Numbered from the stretch's first letter, positions 15,675-24,599 are shown. The stretch is 40,117 bases of DNA from Peptococcaceae bacterium BICA1-8 (GCA_000802045.1 JUEF01000118.1:1-40117); one strand, 5' to 3'. Notes: generated by a model not told the origin, from the letters alone. Numbers and translations are program-made.

Positions 15675-16682
15675 CTAGCTTCCTTTTGTTAAGCGTATAG
15701 CTGAGAAGATATACTCCTCTATATTTTCCCAAACGGAAGTGGTTTTGATTTTACTTAACCAGACATTGACATTTGCTGCTTCATTATAGCAGGTATAGGT
15801 AAATTCTTTGCTTTTTACCAGTAAGTCATGATTAAGGGTTTTAAAATCTTGACCTAGAAAATTGGTGGCAATTTCATTTCCATTAGATGTATAGGTGAAG
15901 AAAAGAAAAAGTAAAGCTAAGGAAAAAAAAGTAAAGAATTTATTGTTCCTAATTAGTCGAAAGGGAGTGAAAATGATAAATATGAGACTAAATACTAGGC
16001 TCTTTAAAAGCTCAAAGGGATTTAGTCTGTTTTTGTGCTGGTAATATAGATTGAGTAGGGAATTTATTGCCCAATGGTAAGATTTTTTGATAACCCTCGA
16101 CCACAGTAGTGCTAATAAATTTAGTAGCTTGTTCCATAGAATAATGGGGAATTTTTTTAGTACACTCCCTAATGTTGAGAGGAAATTACATTTCCAGGTA
16201 TCAAACCACAGCTTCAAATTAAAATCTGTTTGGAAATCCACTTCTTGGTCCCGTATTAAATAATCCTCTTCGATTTCATTATTTTCATAAAGGGGAAAAG
16301 AATTTAGATAAAATCCATCTGGAGTTTTTGGCTCAATGAGGGTGAACTTTATTAATTCAGGATATTCTTCTTCACCTGTGTATTTATCTACTAGCGAGTT
16401 AGGAATAAATAAATCCAAATCATGTTCAAGGCCGATCGTTTTTATTGTCCAGGCGGCTAACTCTTTATTAACAAGGTCCTCTGAAGGGTTATTTAATATT
16501 TGTTCAAGGATATTTATCCCTTCAAGGGGCCTTAAACTATTTATTCTTAGAATTGCTTGGCGCCTTATATTTGGATTAGGATTATTTATATAAAAACTGA
16601 TGTCTTTAAAATCGGTTAAACTCTTAAGGACTTCGGATGCTTGTTTTTCAACTTTATACCATTCGGGATAGTTCAGGCCCAT
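15675..16682 (-). CDS. HEAT-repeat membrane protein of unknown function
   Basis: This 335-aa protein starts with a HEAT-like repeat region (about 25-110: NPNPNIRRQAILRINSL, SEDLVNKELAAWTIKTIG). The second half has hydrophobic stretches near 185-200, 226-243 and 249-265 and a short tail after TYTSNG that may be outside the cell. GGGGGG lies upstream of ATG at 16682. It is first in a two-gene unit with the coiled-coil protein. No family is recognised, and HEAT repeats suggest a protein-binding role. Confidence 0.72.
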   Translation of the reverse strand: MGLNYPEWYKVEKQASEVLKSLTDFKDISFYINNPNPNIRRQAILRINSLRPLEGINILEQILNNPSEDLVNKELAAWTIKTIGLEHDLDLFIPNSLVDKYTGEEEYPELIKFTLIEPKTPDGFYLNSFPLYENNEIEEDYLIRDQEVDFQTDFNLKLWFDTWKCNFLSTLGSVLKKFPIILWNKLLNLLALLWSRVIKKSYHWAINSLLNLYYQHKNRLNPFELLKSLVFSLIFIIFTPFRLIRNNKFFTFFSLALLFLFFTYTSNGNEIATNFLGQDFKTLNHDLLVKSKEFTYTCYNEAANVNVWLSKIKTTSVWENIEEYIFSAIRLTKGS

Positions 16683-16876
16683 TACTATTCCCCCCTATTT
16701 AAAAGATAGATAGTTTATTTATATAAGGATATCATGTTTTTCGGAAGGATTATGTAGCCTATAGTTACTAAATCCATAGGTCTACAGTATTAATTTAAGC
16801 AAAAACTAATTTAATTGTATTAAATAATTTGTTTTTGTTGACAATAAAATCAGGAAAATGCAAGGGGTGGAACAGA

Positions 16877-17812
16877 ATGAAGGGAAAAATGTTATCATTA
16901 ATTTGTGTCATGTTTTTAATGATTATTTTGACTGGGGCTACTTGGCCAGATAATTTGGCTTTATTTAAAGGAGCTGATTATGAACAAACGAGAAATCTCT
17001 GGCTGCAGGATACTCCTCTTACAGGCACAGATATTGTTGAATTACAGGAAAGATTAAAAGAACTTGGTTTTTATCAGGGTAAAGCTGATGGTATTTATGA
17101 TCGAGAAGTAGAACAGGCGGTTATTAATTTCCAGATCGATAATGGCCTTAATCCTGATGGTATTGTTCGTGATTATATATGGATTAGATTAGCAGATAAA
17201 GAAATACCAGTCAGCCAAAAAACAAAATTAGACCCACCTCAAGGTGAGGTTATAATAATTATTGATACCTTTAAGTTGAAGTTAATTGTTCTCAATGATA
17301 ATGAGCCATTTAAAGTATTTCCCATTGCAATTGGAAGATCTTCGACACCCACTCCCATAGGTAGCTTTAAAGTTGTACATAAAGCTGTTAATTGGGGAAC
17401 AGGTTTTGGTACTCGCTGGATGGGCCTTAATGTTCCATGGGGGAAGTACGGGATTCACGGTACAAATAAACCTTGGTCTATTGGCAGAATGGCCAGCCAT
17501 GGTTGTATCAGAATGCATAACCGGGATGTGGAGCAGCTTTATCCTTGGGTAAAGCACGGTACAGAAGTTATCATAGTTGGTAATCCTTTTGGAAGGTTAT
17601 CTTATAATCAAAGAACCTTAATAAGAGGTTCAAGAGGCTCTGATGTAGTAGCCCTCCAGGAAAGATTAATTGCATTAGGGTTTTTAACTGGTAAGGCTGA
17701 CGGAATTTATGGCTATGGAACTGAAAAGGCAGTAAAGGAATTTCAAAAGGCGAATAGCATTAAAATTACGGGACAAATAGGATGGGGAGATTATAAGCGG
17801 TTGAATATCTAA
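16877..17812 (+). CDS. L,D-transpeptidase (YkuD) with two peptidoglycan-binding domains
   Basis: The 311-aa protein has an N-terminal signal sequence, a PG_binding_1 domain (about 50-105), a YkuD domain (about 122-235) with H194 and SHGC (208-210; C210 nucleophile), and a second PG_binding_1 domain at the C-terminus (about 250-308). It would form 3-3 cross-links or attach proteins in the cell wall. The start at 16877 follows AAGGGGTGG; the frame opens earlier at 16829 without a ribosome site. The arrangement with a binding domain at each end is less common than a single one. Confidence 0.93.
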   Translation: MKGKMLSLICVMFLMIILTGATWPDNLALFKGADYEQTRNLWLQDTPLTGTDIVELQERLKELGFYQGKADGIYDREVEQAVINFQIDNGLNPDGIVRDYIWIRLADKEIPVSQKTKLDPPQGEVIIIIDTFKLKLIVLNDNEPFKVFPIAIGRSSTPTPIGSFKVVHKAVNWGTGFGTRWMGLNVPWGKYGIHGTNKPWSIGRMASHGCIRMHNRDVEQLYPWVKHGTEVIIVGNPFGRLSYNQRTLIRGSRGSDVVALQERLIALGFLTGKADGIYGYGTEKAVKEFQKANSIKITGQIGWGDYKRLNI

Positions 17813-17820
17813 TATGATAA

Positions 17821-17876
17821 TAGTGGCTAGTGGCTAGTGGCTAGTGACTAGTGACTAGTGGTTAGTGGTTAGTGTA
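17821..17876. repeat. heptanucleotide tandem repeat, eight units
   Basis: TAGTGGC occurs three times, then TAGTGAC twice, TAGTGGT twice and TAGTGTA. The pairwise changes suggest stepwise duplication. It lies between the transpeptidase stop and a hairpin, and no coding role is seen. Confidence 0.85.
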
Positions 17877-17880
17877 TTAG

Positions 17881-17916
17881 TAAAGGCTGAGGTGATTTTC
17901 TTTACCTCAGCCTTTA
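17881..17916. terminator. hairpin after the transpeptidase gene
   Basis: TAAAGGCTGAGGT (17881-17893) pairs exactly with ACCTCAGCCTTTA (17904-17916). It lacks a T-run, so termination is likely but not certain. It sits between convergent genes. Confidence 0.65.
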
Positions 17917-17993
17917 CGTTAGTTATTTATTGTATACCGTGTTTATCCGTGTTCCCCGGAGGGGACCGTGGTTAATAATTCCTGTTTTTCTAG

Positions 17994-18941
17994 CTATTCT
18001 TTTCTGAACCCTAAGTGGGAGATTACTGCAATCCCAATTGCCATTATCTTTGCAAAGAATAAGATTACCCATCCAATAACCGGAATCTGAATAACCAACG
18101 CAATTAACAATATCCCTACTATAAGCTTAAGAATCTCTGAATCTCCTTTATAGCCAACTAGAGAGGTTGCTTTTTCTCCAATTATTTCTGCAATTACAGC
18201 TAATCCCCAAATAACCAAAACACCAAAGACTAACCAGAAGAGTAAAAGCAGTGGTATGCCTATTATGGTAATTAATAAAATAAAGCTTATTGGTAGGAAG
18301 AAAATAGTTAAGAGTAGTCCAAAGAGAAATGCTTTGCCTGGTTCAGCTAGTGCATATATTTTCGACTTCTCTAAGCCTTGAGGAAAAAGAAGGCCAATTA
18401 AAAGTACAAATAATGCCATAAGCACTGTAGCAAATAAGCTAAAAGCAAAAAATACAGTTGCTAAGGATACACCGAAAAATGCAAACTTTTCAGGGAAATT
18501 AACAAAGAAGTCAGAAATACTAATTTCCGTTTGAGCACCTTTAATTTGAGCACCGGGCTCTTTAGTGAGCTTTACGCCAACCATAACCAAGTCGCCGTGG
18601 ATTACCGCTTCATTACCTAAAGAAGCACTGCCCCCGACTACTACCAAGTCACCGTAAACTGCTTTATTTACTACAGCATCCCCACCAACTGTTACAACAG
18701 TGTCTTGAATATCTCCATTAATTTCGATATTTCCGCCTATTGATACAACTGTATTTGCAGTACCGTCAACTTTAATGTCACTGCCGATTCCTACCAGGGC
18801 ATCGTAGTTTTCCTCAGGTTGAACATAGATATCCTGACCAACCTTTACGATAGCACCGTCACTAGCTGCTAAACTGGCAGAAGGAAGGGCAAAGAATATT
18901 AATAGAATTAATGCAGGGAAAATTAGGTATTTACGAAACAT
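17994..18941 (-). CDS. bactofilin-like polymer-forming membrane protein (second copy)
   Basis: The 315-aa protein has a signal peptide (ending near ALPSASLAAS) and a repetitive beta-rich domain with short valine/glycine repeats (SIGGNIEINGDIQDTVVTVG, YGDLVVVGGSASLG). Three or four membrane segments follow. This resembles polymer-forming cytoskeletal (bactofilin-type) repeats placed outside the membrane. The start at 18941 follows AAGGAGATGGAG and overlaps the upstream gene by 11 bp. It is the last gene of the ECF sigma operon and paralogous to the gene before it. The function is unknown, perhaps envelope protection. Confidence 0.78.
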   Translation of the reverse strand: MFRKYLIFPALILLIFFALPSASLAASDGAIVKVGQDIYVQPEENYDALVGIGSDIKVDGTANTVVSIGGNIEINGDIQDTVVTVGGDAVVNKAVYGDLVVVGGSASLGNEAVIHGDLVMVGVKLTKEPGAQIKGAQTEISISDFFVNFPEKFAFFGVSLATVFFAFSLFATVLMALFVLLIGLLFPQGLEKSKIYALAEPGKAFLFGLLLTIFFLPISFILLITIIGIPLLLLFWLVFGVLVIWGLAVIAEIIGEKATSLVGYKGDSEILKLIVGILLIALVIQIPVIGWVILFFAKIMAIGIAVISHLGFRKE

Positions 18942-19830
18942 GATCTCCATCTCCTTTTTTCTTATTAAACCAGGGGTTACCTGTTCCAAATTTGCTATCT
19001 AGAATTACTCCAAGTCCAATTATGGCGATTATTGGTAATACTAGAAAGCCGATAAAAGGTGCTTTTATTGCCAGCCAGATGATGGAAACACCAATAACAC
19101 CCTCAAGAAGCAAATTTTTCTCCCAGTTTTTCTTAACTAGGGGTAAAACTTTATTGCCGGTGAATAAGCCTACAATCCATAAACCGATTATGAGTGGTAT
19201 AGGAATGAGAATAATTAAAAAGGCTGCAACAGGTATGCCTATAATAGTTATGACTAAGGCGATTAGTAAAAACGGTAGAGCAAACCAACCTAAGAGGCCT
19301 TTGAGAATTACCTGACCTATATTGGAGCTAAACCATAGATGCATATTCTCCATGCTCTTGCCAAATAAGCTCAGACCTATTAAGGTTAAGGCTGCTAATC
19401 CTAAGAGTTGGACAATAACCCCTCCTCCCCAGTTAGGGGAGTTGTTGACATAGCGGACCTCCCGTTGAACAGAGGGGGCTGAATCAGTTACTCTATTAAA
19501 GTTTCTATTAGTAAGCTCACTGATTTTGCCGTTAATTGTAACATTTTCGGAGTTTTTAATTACCTTTCCGGCAATAGCTACTAAATCACCATTGACAACA
19601 GCGTTATCTTCTAAATAAATATCGCCCTTAAAAGCAGTTACATTTCCGTTTACTTTTCCTAATATTTTTATGTCACCCGTTAAGGCTACAACATCACCAT
19701 TTATTTCTTCGTTATTTTGAACTTCTATATTACCGGTGAGCTTTATTACCTCTCCTGCCAGAGCTGTAGATGGTAAGGCTATCAAAAAAATAAAAAGAAT
19801 AGTGAATATAAGCCATTTAAACTTTTTCAT
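18931..19830 (-). CDS. bactofilin-like polymer-forming membrane protein (first copy)
   Basis: The 299-aa protein has a signal peptide (cleavage near ALPSTALAG), then a beta-repeat domain with repeated NGDVVALTGDIKILGKVNG-like units, a short linker and about four membrane helices. AAGGAGG precedes ATG at 19830, which lies inside the end of the anti-sigma gene (14-bp overlap). It has the same plan as the next gene, so the pair arose by duplication. The operon suggests these are effectors of the sigma factor. Confidence 0.78.
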   Translation of the reverse strand: MKKFKWLIFTILFIFLIALPSTALAGEVIKLTGNIEVQNNEEINGDVVALTGDIKILGKVNGNVTAFKGDIYLEDNAVVNGDLVAIAGKVIKNSENVTINGKISELTNRNFNRVTDSAPSVQREVRYVNNSPNWGGGVIVQLLGLAALTLIGLSLFGKSMENMHLWFSSNIGQVILKGLLGWFALPFLLIALVITIIGIPVAAFLIILIPIPLIIGLWIVGLFTGNKVLPLVKKNWEKNLLLEGVIGVSIIWLAIKAPFIGFLVLPIIAIIGLGVILDSKFGTGNPWFNKKKGDGDHVS

Positions 19831-20383
19831 AATTTATTATCCTCCTTGAATAAAGTAACATGACCAAGATTGTGAAGCTAACCATACTCAACAATAATAC
19901 CGTGACAAGAAATATGGATGAGTATGGATTATTAAAAACGTGTTTAAAGACACTTAGCAAGTTATATCCATATGTTAGCCAGTAGATGATGTTTTCGATA
20001 AATCCCAGGGAAAAATTTTCATAACCAAGGTATAATAGACCGCCCGCGATCAAAGAGATAATTACGGAACCAAGCAAGAATATTCCTGAGGAACAAAATA
20101 ACACTAAGCCGGCAACTATTCCAGTCAAACCTTTTGAGGATATGTTTTTTTGGGCTGGAGACTTGCTGTAGATAGTATTCATTATTGTTTCGATTAGAGC
20201 TTCTCCCGGGTCTAATTCAGGCAAATTGTTTAACCCATATATAGTTTGGAAAAAATCCTGGCGAAGCTCTTGGCAGGCGAAACAATGGCTGCAGTGTTTA
20301 TCTAATAACTCCATTTCTTTTGTGGTTAATTCACCATCTAGCTCTTTTTGAATTAGTTCATAAATGTTCATACACTCATTCAT
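19817..20383 (-). CDS. zinc-finger anti-sigma factor
   Basis: The 188-aa protein has an N-terminal anti-sigma zinc-finger region with the HCSHCFACQ cluster (H29, C33, C36 pattern) after ELDGELT. Two to three membrane segments follow (around 85-120 and 155-182). It overlaps the sigma gene by 4 bp (ATGA). It should hold the sigma factor inactive at the membrane until an envelope signal releases it. Confidence 0.85.
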   Translation of the reverse strand: MNECMNIYELIQKELDGELTTKEMELLDKHCSHCFACQELRQDFFQTIYGLNNLPELDPGEALIETIMNTIYSKSPAQKNISSKGLTGIVAGLVLFCSSGIFLLGSVIISLIAGGLLYLGYENFSLGFIENIIYWLTYGYNLLSVFKHVFNNPYSSIFLVTVLLLSMVSFTILVMLLYSRRIINYEKV

Positions 20384-20913
20384 AGTTCCACCTCCTTTAG
20401 TTGAATTCGCAGGATATCTCTGCCTCTACGCACATGGGTTTTTACTGTATTAAGAGGTAGATTTAGGACATTTGCAATTTCCTGATATTCTAGTTCTTTA
20501 ATGTGTCGAAGTATTACTGCCATGCGGTATTTCTCCGGTAGTTTTAAAAGGGCTTTTTTAATTTGCTCTTGGACCTGGGTTAATTCTATATTAGCTTGAG
20601 GATCACCCAGCTCACTTTTTAAGGAAAAATCCAGTTCTTCCCAAGGCTTTCGTTTTTTAATAAAGTCTTTTGCAATATTTACTGTTATTTTATATAACCA
20701 GGGTCGAAAAGTGTTATTTGCATCAAATAGAGCAAGCTTATTATAAATACGGATAAAAGTTTCTTGAACTGCATCTAAAGCATCTTGAGAATTACCCAGA
20801 TACCTGTAGCAGATAGTGAAGACAGGCTTCTGGTAGCGCTTGATTAATTCTTCAAAAGCTTGTTTATCACCCTGTTGACTTTTGATAGCTAACTGTTCAT
20901 CAGTAAAAACCAT
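20380..20913 (-). CDS. ECF-type RNA polymerase sigma factor, SigW-like
   Basis: The 177-aa protein has region 2 (FEELIKRYQKPVFTICYRYL, DALDAVQETFIRIY, FRPWLYKITVNIAKDF) and region 4 (LLKLPEKYRMAVILRHI, LNLPLNTVKTHVRRGRDIL). It is first in a four-gene operon with its anti-sigma factor. The promoter just upstream has the TGAAAC/CGTA form read by SigW-like sigma factors, so it should activate its own transcription. AAAGGGG serves as ribosome site. Confidence 0.95.
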   Translation of the reverse strand: MVFTDEQLAIKSQQGDKQAFEELIKRYQKPVFTICYRYLGNSQDALDAVQETFIRIYNKLALFDANNTFRPWLYKITVNIAKDFIKKRKPWEELDFSLKSELGDPQANIELTQVQEQIKKALLKLPEKYRMAVILRHIKELEYQEIANVLNLPLNTVKTHVRRGRDILRIQLKEVEL

Positions 20914-20949
20914 AAATTAATAACCCCTTTATTCTACCTCTGTATCTAA

Positions 20950-20976
20950 TACGAAACAAAAAAGAAAAAAGTTTCA
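20950..20976 (-). promoter_or_regulatory. ECF sigma promoter, TGAAAC-N17-CGTA
   Basis: On the minus strand TGAAAC (20976-20971) is followed after exactly 17 bases by CGTA (20953-20950), 37 bp before the sigma ATG. This matches the SigW-type consensus. The T-rich spacer is also typical. Autoregulation is inferred from position. Confidence 0.8.
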
Positions 20977-21077
20977 AAAATTGTGCTTTTAAAAGTACCA
21001 TTAAATACTAATTCATACAAACTATTAATACAAGGAAGAATAAGGCTAGGTATAATTCTTAATTAAAGGAGCTATTT

Positions 21078-22478
21078 ATGGATAAAAATAAAAATATCTG
21101 GATAGAGAAAGTAGCTATTTCATCAGCCTTGGGCATTGCAGGTGCTTTAGGTACTATCTGGTTAGGCAGAAAGGCGTTTAAAAAAGGAACTAATAGCTTT
21201 TTAAAGCGGCTAATGGTAGACAAGTATCCGGAGAACTTATGGGAGTTTGTATCTGCTTCCAGAAAGTTTGGTTTACAGACAATAGTGGAGACTAACTTGA
21301 GAACCCAGGAAGGCAAAATGATTAAACGGCCTTTAGGAAGCCCTAAAAAGTTTCCCAATTTAAATAATGTGATGTTTAACTTTGCTCAACTTCATACACT
21401 GCCAACTGATGAAGGGATTATACCAGATACAACTGTTACCATAGGACCCTGTGCCCAAAAACCACTACAGCTAAAAATGCCCATAATGATAGCTGCCATG
21501 GCATATGGGTTATCCTTGTCTGAAAAAGCCAAAGTAGCCTTAGCCAAAGGCAGTGCCTTAGCCGGGATAGCAACAAATACCGGCGAAGGACCATTCTTAC
21601 CTTCGGAAAGGCAGGCTGCTGATAAGCTAATCCTTCAATATAACAGGGGAAAATGGAGCAAGTCTAAAGAGGTTTTACAGGCAGCAGATATGATTGAATT
21701 ATATTTTGGACAAGGAGCTACCGGAGGAGTCGGACATTATATTGAAAACAAAGAGATTGATTGGTTGGTCAGACAGCGAATGGGTCTTAAATGGAGAGAA
21801 AAAGGTGTAATTCATGCTGCTTTGCCGCAAATAAGAAACCCTCAGGGATTAAAAAAACTGATTGAGGAATTAAGAGAAATTACGGGGGGTGTACCAATCG
21901 GAGGGAAAATTGCAGCAGGAAAAAATTTAGAAAGAGATTTAGAAATACTAGCAGATGCACAAGTAGATTTTATTACTGTATCCGGTACTGAAGCAGGGAC
22001 TAAAAATGCTCCGACAATCCTAGAGGACGATTTTGGCTTACCCCTCTTTTGGGCATTATGCAGAGCTAGTACCTTTTTAAATAAACATAACCTAAAAGAT
22101 AAAATAAGCTTAATAGTAGAAGGAGGGCTAGCTACACCAGGAGATTTCTTGAAGGCAATAGCTTTAGGTGCAGATGCAGTATATATTGGAAGCATAGCAC
22201 TATTTGCCATGTCCCATACTCAGGTACTAAAAGCTTTGCCCTGGGAGCCGCCACCTGAAGTAGTATTTTTTAAGGGAAAGTACCAGAATAAATTAAAAGT
22301 AGAAAAAAGTGCGCAAAATCTCTTTAAATTTCTTACATCCTGTCAAGAGGAAATGCAGGAAGGAATTAGGGCTTTAGGCAAAACTAATATAAGACAAATA
22401 AATAAGGAAGACTTATTCGCGTTGGATCCTGTAACTGCAGAAACAGCAGGAATATCTATGGGAAACCTAGGAGAATAA
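21078..22478 (+). CDS. membrane-anchored FMN-binding glutamate-synthase-like protein
   Basis: The 466-aa protein has one N-terminal membrane segment (about 13-33), then the Glu_synthase alpha/beta-barrel: MPIMIAAMAYGLSLSEKAKVALA, NTGEGPFLPSE, GQGATGGVGH, GGKIAAGKNL, VSGTEAGTKNAPT and GGLATPGDFLKAIALGADAVYIG for FMN. The Cys motif that binds the 3Fe-4S cluster in glutamate synthase, expected after the FMN site, is absent. It therefore may be an FMN-only oxidoreductase of unknown reaction. No glutaminase domain or small subunit is nearby. The start at 21078 follows AAAGGAG. Confidence 0.82.
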   Translation: MDKNKNIWIEKVAISSALGIAGALGTIWLGRKAFKKGTNSFLKRLMVDKYPENLWEFVSASRKFGLQTIVETNLRTQEGKMIKRPLGSPKKFPNLNNVMFNFAQLHTLPTDEGIIPDTTVTIGPCAQKPLQLKMPIMIAAMAYGLSLSEKAKVALAKGSALAGIATNTGEGPFLPSERQAADKLILQYNRGKWSKSKEVLQAADMIELYFGQGATGGVGHYIENKEIDWLVRQRMGLKWREKGVIHAALPQIRNPQGLKKLIEELREITGGVPIGGKIAAGKNLERDLEILADAQVDFITVSGTEAGTKNAPTILEDDFGLPLFWALCRASTFLNKHNLKDKISLIVEGGLATPGDFLKAIALGADAVYIGSIALFAMSHTQVLKALPWEPPPEVVFFKGKYQNKLKVEKSAQNLFKFLTSCQEEMQEGIRALGKTNIRQINKEDLFALDPVTAETAGISMGNLGE

Positions 22479-22580
22479 AAAATATATAAAATTGTTTAGA
22501 TATATAACATTTTGGGGAAGTATTCTGTAGCGACTTGAAATACATAGAATCAGGTCGTGGGAGTTAACGGGAGGCAGAAT

Positions 22581-22961
22581 ATGACTACGAAAAGGGATTT
22601 TGTACTTTATGGTCTTGATAAGCACAAAAAGGTAATTGACTATATAAAAAATGATATGGCCAAGAGCCCGTTTATTTTGGACATAGAACTAATTATCTCT
22701 GAGGCTGTTTCTAATGCCTTTATCCATGGTAATCAAAAGGATATTTCTAAGCCTATTTATGTAAGATATAAAAATAACGGCAATCAAATAGTTTTAGAAA
22801 TAGAGGATTGTGGTCCTGGTTATAGTAATGTAATAATACCTAAAGGAATTTCCGATGATGACCTTCTCAAGGAGGGTGGTAGAGGTTTGTTCCTTATCAG
22901 CTGTTGTTGTGACGAAATTGTTTTTATTGAGAGAACAATAATTATCAAAAAAAACATATAA
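22581..22961 (+). CDS. ATP-binding anti-sigma-type serine kinase (HATPase_c_2)
   Basis: The 126-aa protein carries the GHKL motifs EAVSNAFIHGN (N-box), EIEDCGPG (G1) and GGRGLFLI (G2), as in RsbW/SpoIIAB-like kinases. Such proteins bind a sigma factor and phosphorylate an anti-anti-sigma partner. No partner is adjacent. GGGAGG precedes ATG at 22581, preferred over GTG at 22557. Confidence 0.88.
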   Translation: MTTKRDFVLYGLDKHKKVIDYIKNDMAKSPFILDIELIISEAVSNAFIHGNQKDISKPIYVRYKNNGNQIVLEIEDCGPGYSNVIIPKGISDDDLLKEGGRGLFLISCCCDEIVFIERTIIIKKNI

Positions 22962-23033
22962 AGTTTTTCTTTTAAAACACATAAATGTATATTATAATTC
23001 AGATAAGAAATATTTTGCAAGTCGGAGGTAGTA

Positions 23034-23423
23034 ATGAGGCGACTGGTACTAATATTTACCTGGTTTATTGGTATTACAATAGTGATAAAGTTCGTATTGC
23101 ATAATCAGCCATTAGGATATTTCTGGCTAGTAGTTATAGGTTTAAGTGTTTTTTTCGGTTTCTATGGGAGCCAGGAAAAGGAAGTTCCAGAGGATTTTAA
23201 TCACCAACTCAGCCTGTGGTTAAATAAGTACCTAGACTATCCGTATTATCATCGACAACAGTTTTTAAGTGATGTAGTTAAGCGAGCTTTGAAAACAGGT
23301 CAAGTTAATCATGTGGAAAAATTTCTAAACTATATTGTTGAAACTGAACCTGATAATGAAACTGCTCAGAGTTTACTGATTGCTCTATGGGGCACAGAAG
23401 TAATTAATAATAAGAGTGCTTAA
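23034..23423 (+). CDS. small membrane protein of unknown function
   Basis: The 129-aa protein has two N-terminal membrane segments (about 3-21 and 27-43) and a helical soluble C-terminal part, with a stretch like a TPR helix pair (VVKRALKTGQVNHVEKFLNY, TEPDNETAQSLLIALWG). No family is recognised. GGAGG precedes ATG at 23034, and a terminator follows. It may share a transcript with the kinase gene. Confidence 0.65.
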   Translation: MRRLVLIFTWFIGITIVIKFVLHNQPLGYFWLVVIGLSVFFGFYGSQEKEVPEDFNHQLSLWLNKYLDYPYYHRQQFLSDVVKRALKTGQVNHVEKFLNYIVETEPDNETAQSLLIALWGTEVINNKSA

Positions 23424-23434
23424 TCTAAAATCTG

Positions 23435-23459
23435 AAAGCCTGCATAGCAGGCTTTTTTT
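23435..23459 (+). terminator. rho-independent terminator
   Basis: AAAGCCTGC and GCAGGCTTT pair around ATA, followed by further T. It ends the 23034-23423 gene. Confidence 0.9.
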
Positions 23460-23570
23460 CTATTTATAATGCTATGGTTATTAATCATATTGTATTTATA
23501 TATTTAACTTTTTACCTTTTAGCATTTAAAATAAGTTTAAAGGCATAATAAATGTAGGAGGATAATTAAT

Positions 23571-24599
23571 ATGGACATAAAAAACAGTATTGTTCCAGGT
23601 CTGATTATAACGGTGATAATTGCATACTTTTCTGAATTTATTCACGGAATTATAGTAATTGGTGGCCAAAAGCCTGTCAGTGGAGTTATCATTGCAATCT
23701 TAGCCGGTATTTTAATAAAAAATACAATTGGTATAGGTCCCCGATTTCAACAAGGTATTGATTTTGCTTTAAAAAAGGTTTTAAAAGGAGCAATAATCCT
23801 ATTAGGTCTTAGCCTAAGCTTTGTAACTGTTGTGACTACTGGAGCTAAAGCATTTGTTATTATTTTAGTTTGTGTGATTTTTGCAATTACTATAACTTAT
23901 CTTATTGGCAAAAAATTAGGCTTGCCTGATAAATTAGCTATGCTTATCGGTATAGGGACAGCTATTTGTGGTTCAACAGCTATTGTTGCTGCATCTCCTG
24001 CCATTGATGCCCGGGATGAAGAAGTAACATTCTCGGTAGCTACTATTACAATATTTGGAGTGCTTGCTATCTTTTTATATCCAATTTTAGGCAAAATGCT
24101 TGTTTTGACAGACATGCAGTTTGGAACCTGGTCAGGAATAGCTGTCCATGAAACTGCACAAGTGATAGCAGCTGGCTTTGCTTATAGTGATGCAGCAGGA
24201 AAAATAGCGACAGTTGTTAAGCTGACTAGGACAGTTCTATTAGCACCAATTGTTCTTATTTTAGGTGTCATGTACTCACGAAAGCAAAACAGTACGACAG
24301 CAGGTAAGGTAAATTATTTTAAGATTTTTCCTTGGTTTGTGATAGGCTTTATCGCACTGGCAGGTTTACGGACTGTTGGTGATGGCTTATGGTTTAACAG
24401 CATAGAGTGGACAACCTTTTTATCCCAAGCAAACTCAGTTTCTAAATTTATGATTGTTATGGCTATGGCCGGAGTTGGACTATTAACTAATTTTGACGAT
24501 ATGAAACAAGTAGGAGTTAAGCCTTTTATAGTTGGACTTATTGCTTCACTAATAATGGCAGTTTTCAGTATTGTTCTAATTTTCACCTTAGGCATTTAA
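23571..24599 (+). CDS. YeiH/UPF0324 family membrane transporter (putative sulfate-type exporter)
   Basis: The 342-aa protein has about nine to ten membrane helices and the family stretches ILAGILIKNTIG, IILLGLSLS, LIGIGTAICGSTAIVAASPAI and WSGIAVHETAQVIAAG. This family is annotated as a putative sulfate/sulfite-related exporter, but the substrate is weakly established. AGGAGG precedes ATG at 23571. It appears to be transcribed alone; the next gene has its own leader. Confidence 0.88.
   Translation: MDIKNSIVPGLIITVIIAYFSEFIHGIIVIGGQKPVSGVIIAILAGILIKNTIGIGPRFQQGIDFALKKVLKGAIILLGLSLSFVTVVTTGAKAFVIILVCVIFAITITYLIGKKLGLPDKLAMLIGIGTAICGSTAIVAASPAIDARDEEVTFSVATITIFGVLAIFLYPILGKMLVLTDMQFGTWSGIAVHETAQVIAAGFAYSDAAGKIATVVKLTRTVLLAPIVLILGVMYSRKQNSTTAGKVNYFKIFPWFVIGFIALAGLRTVGDGLWFNSIEWTTFLSQANSVSKFMIVMAMAGVGLLTNFDDMKQVGVKPFIVGLIASLIMAVFSIVLIFTLGI

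Noticed and set aside
17955..17965. CCCCGGAGGGG palindrome after the transpeptidase hairpin
   Set aside because: Too short to separate from chance and not near a promoter or ribosome site for a gene.
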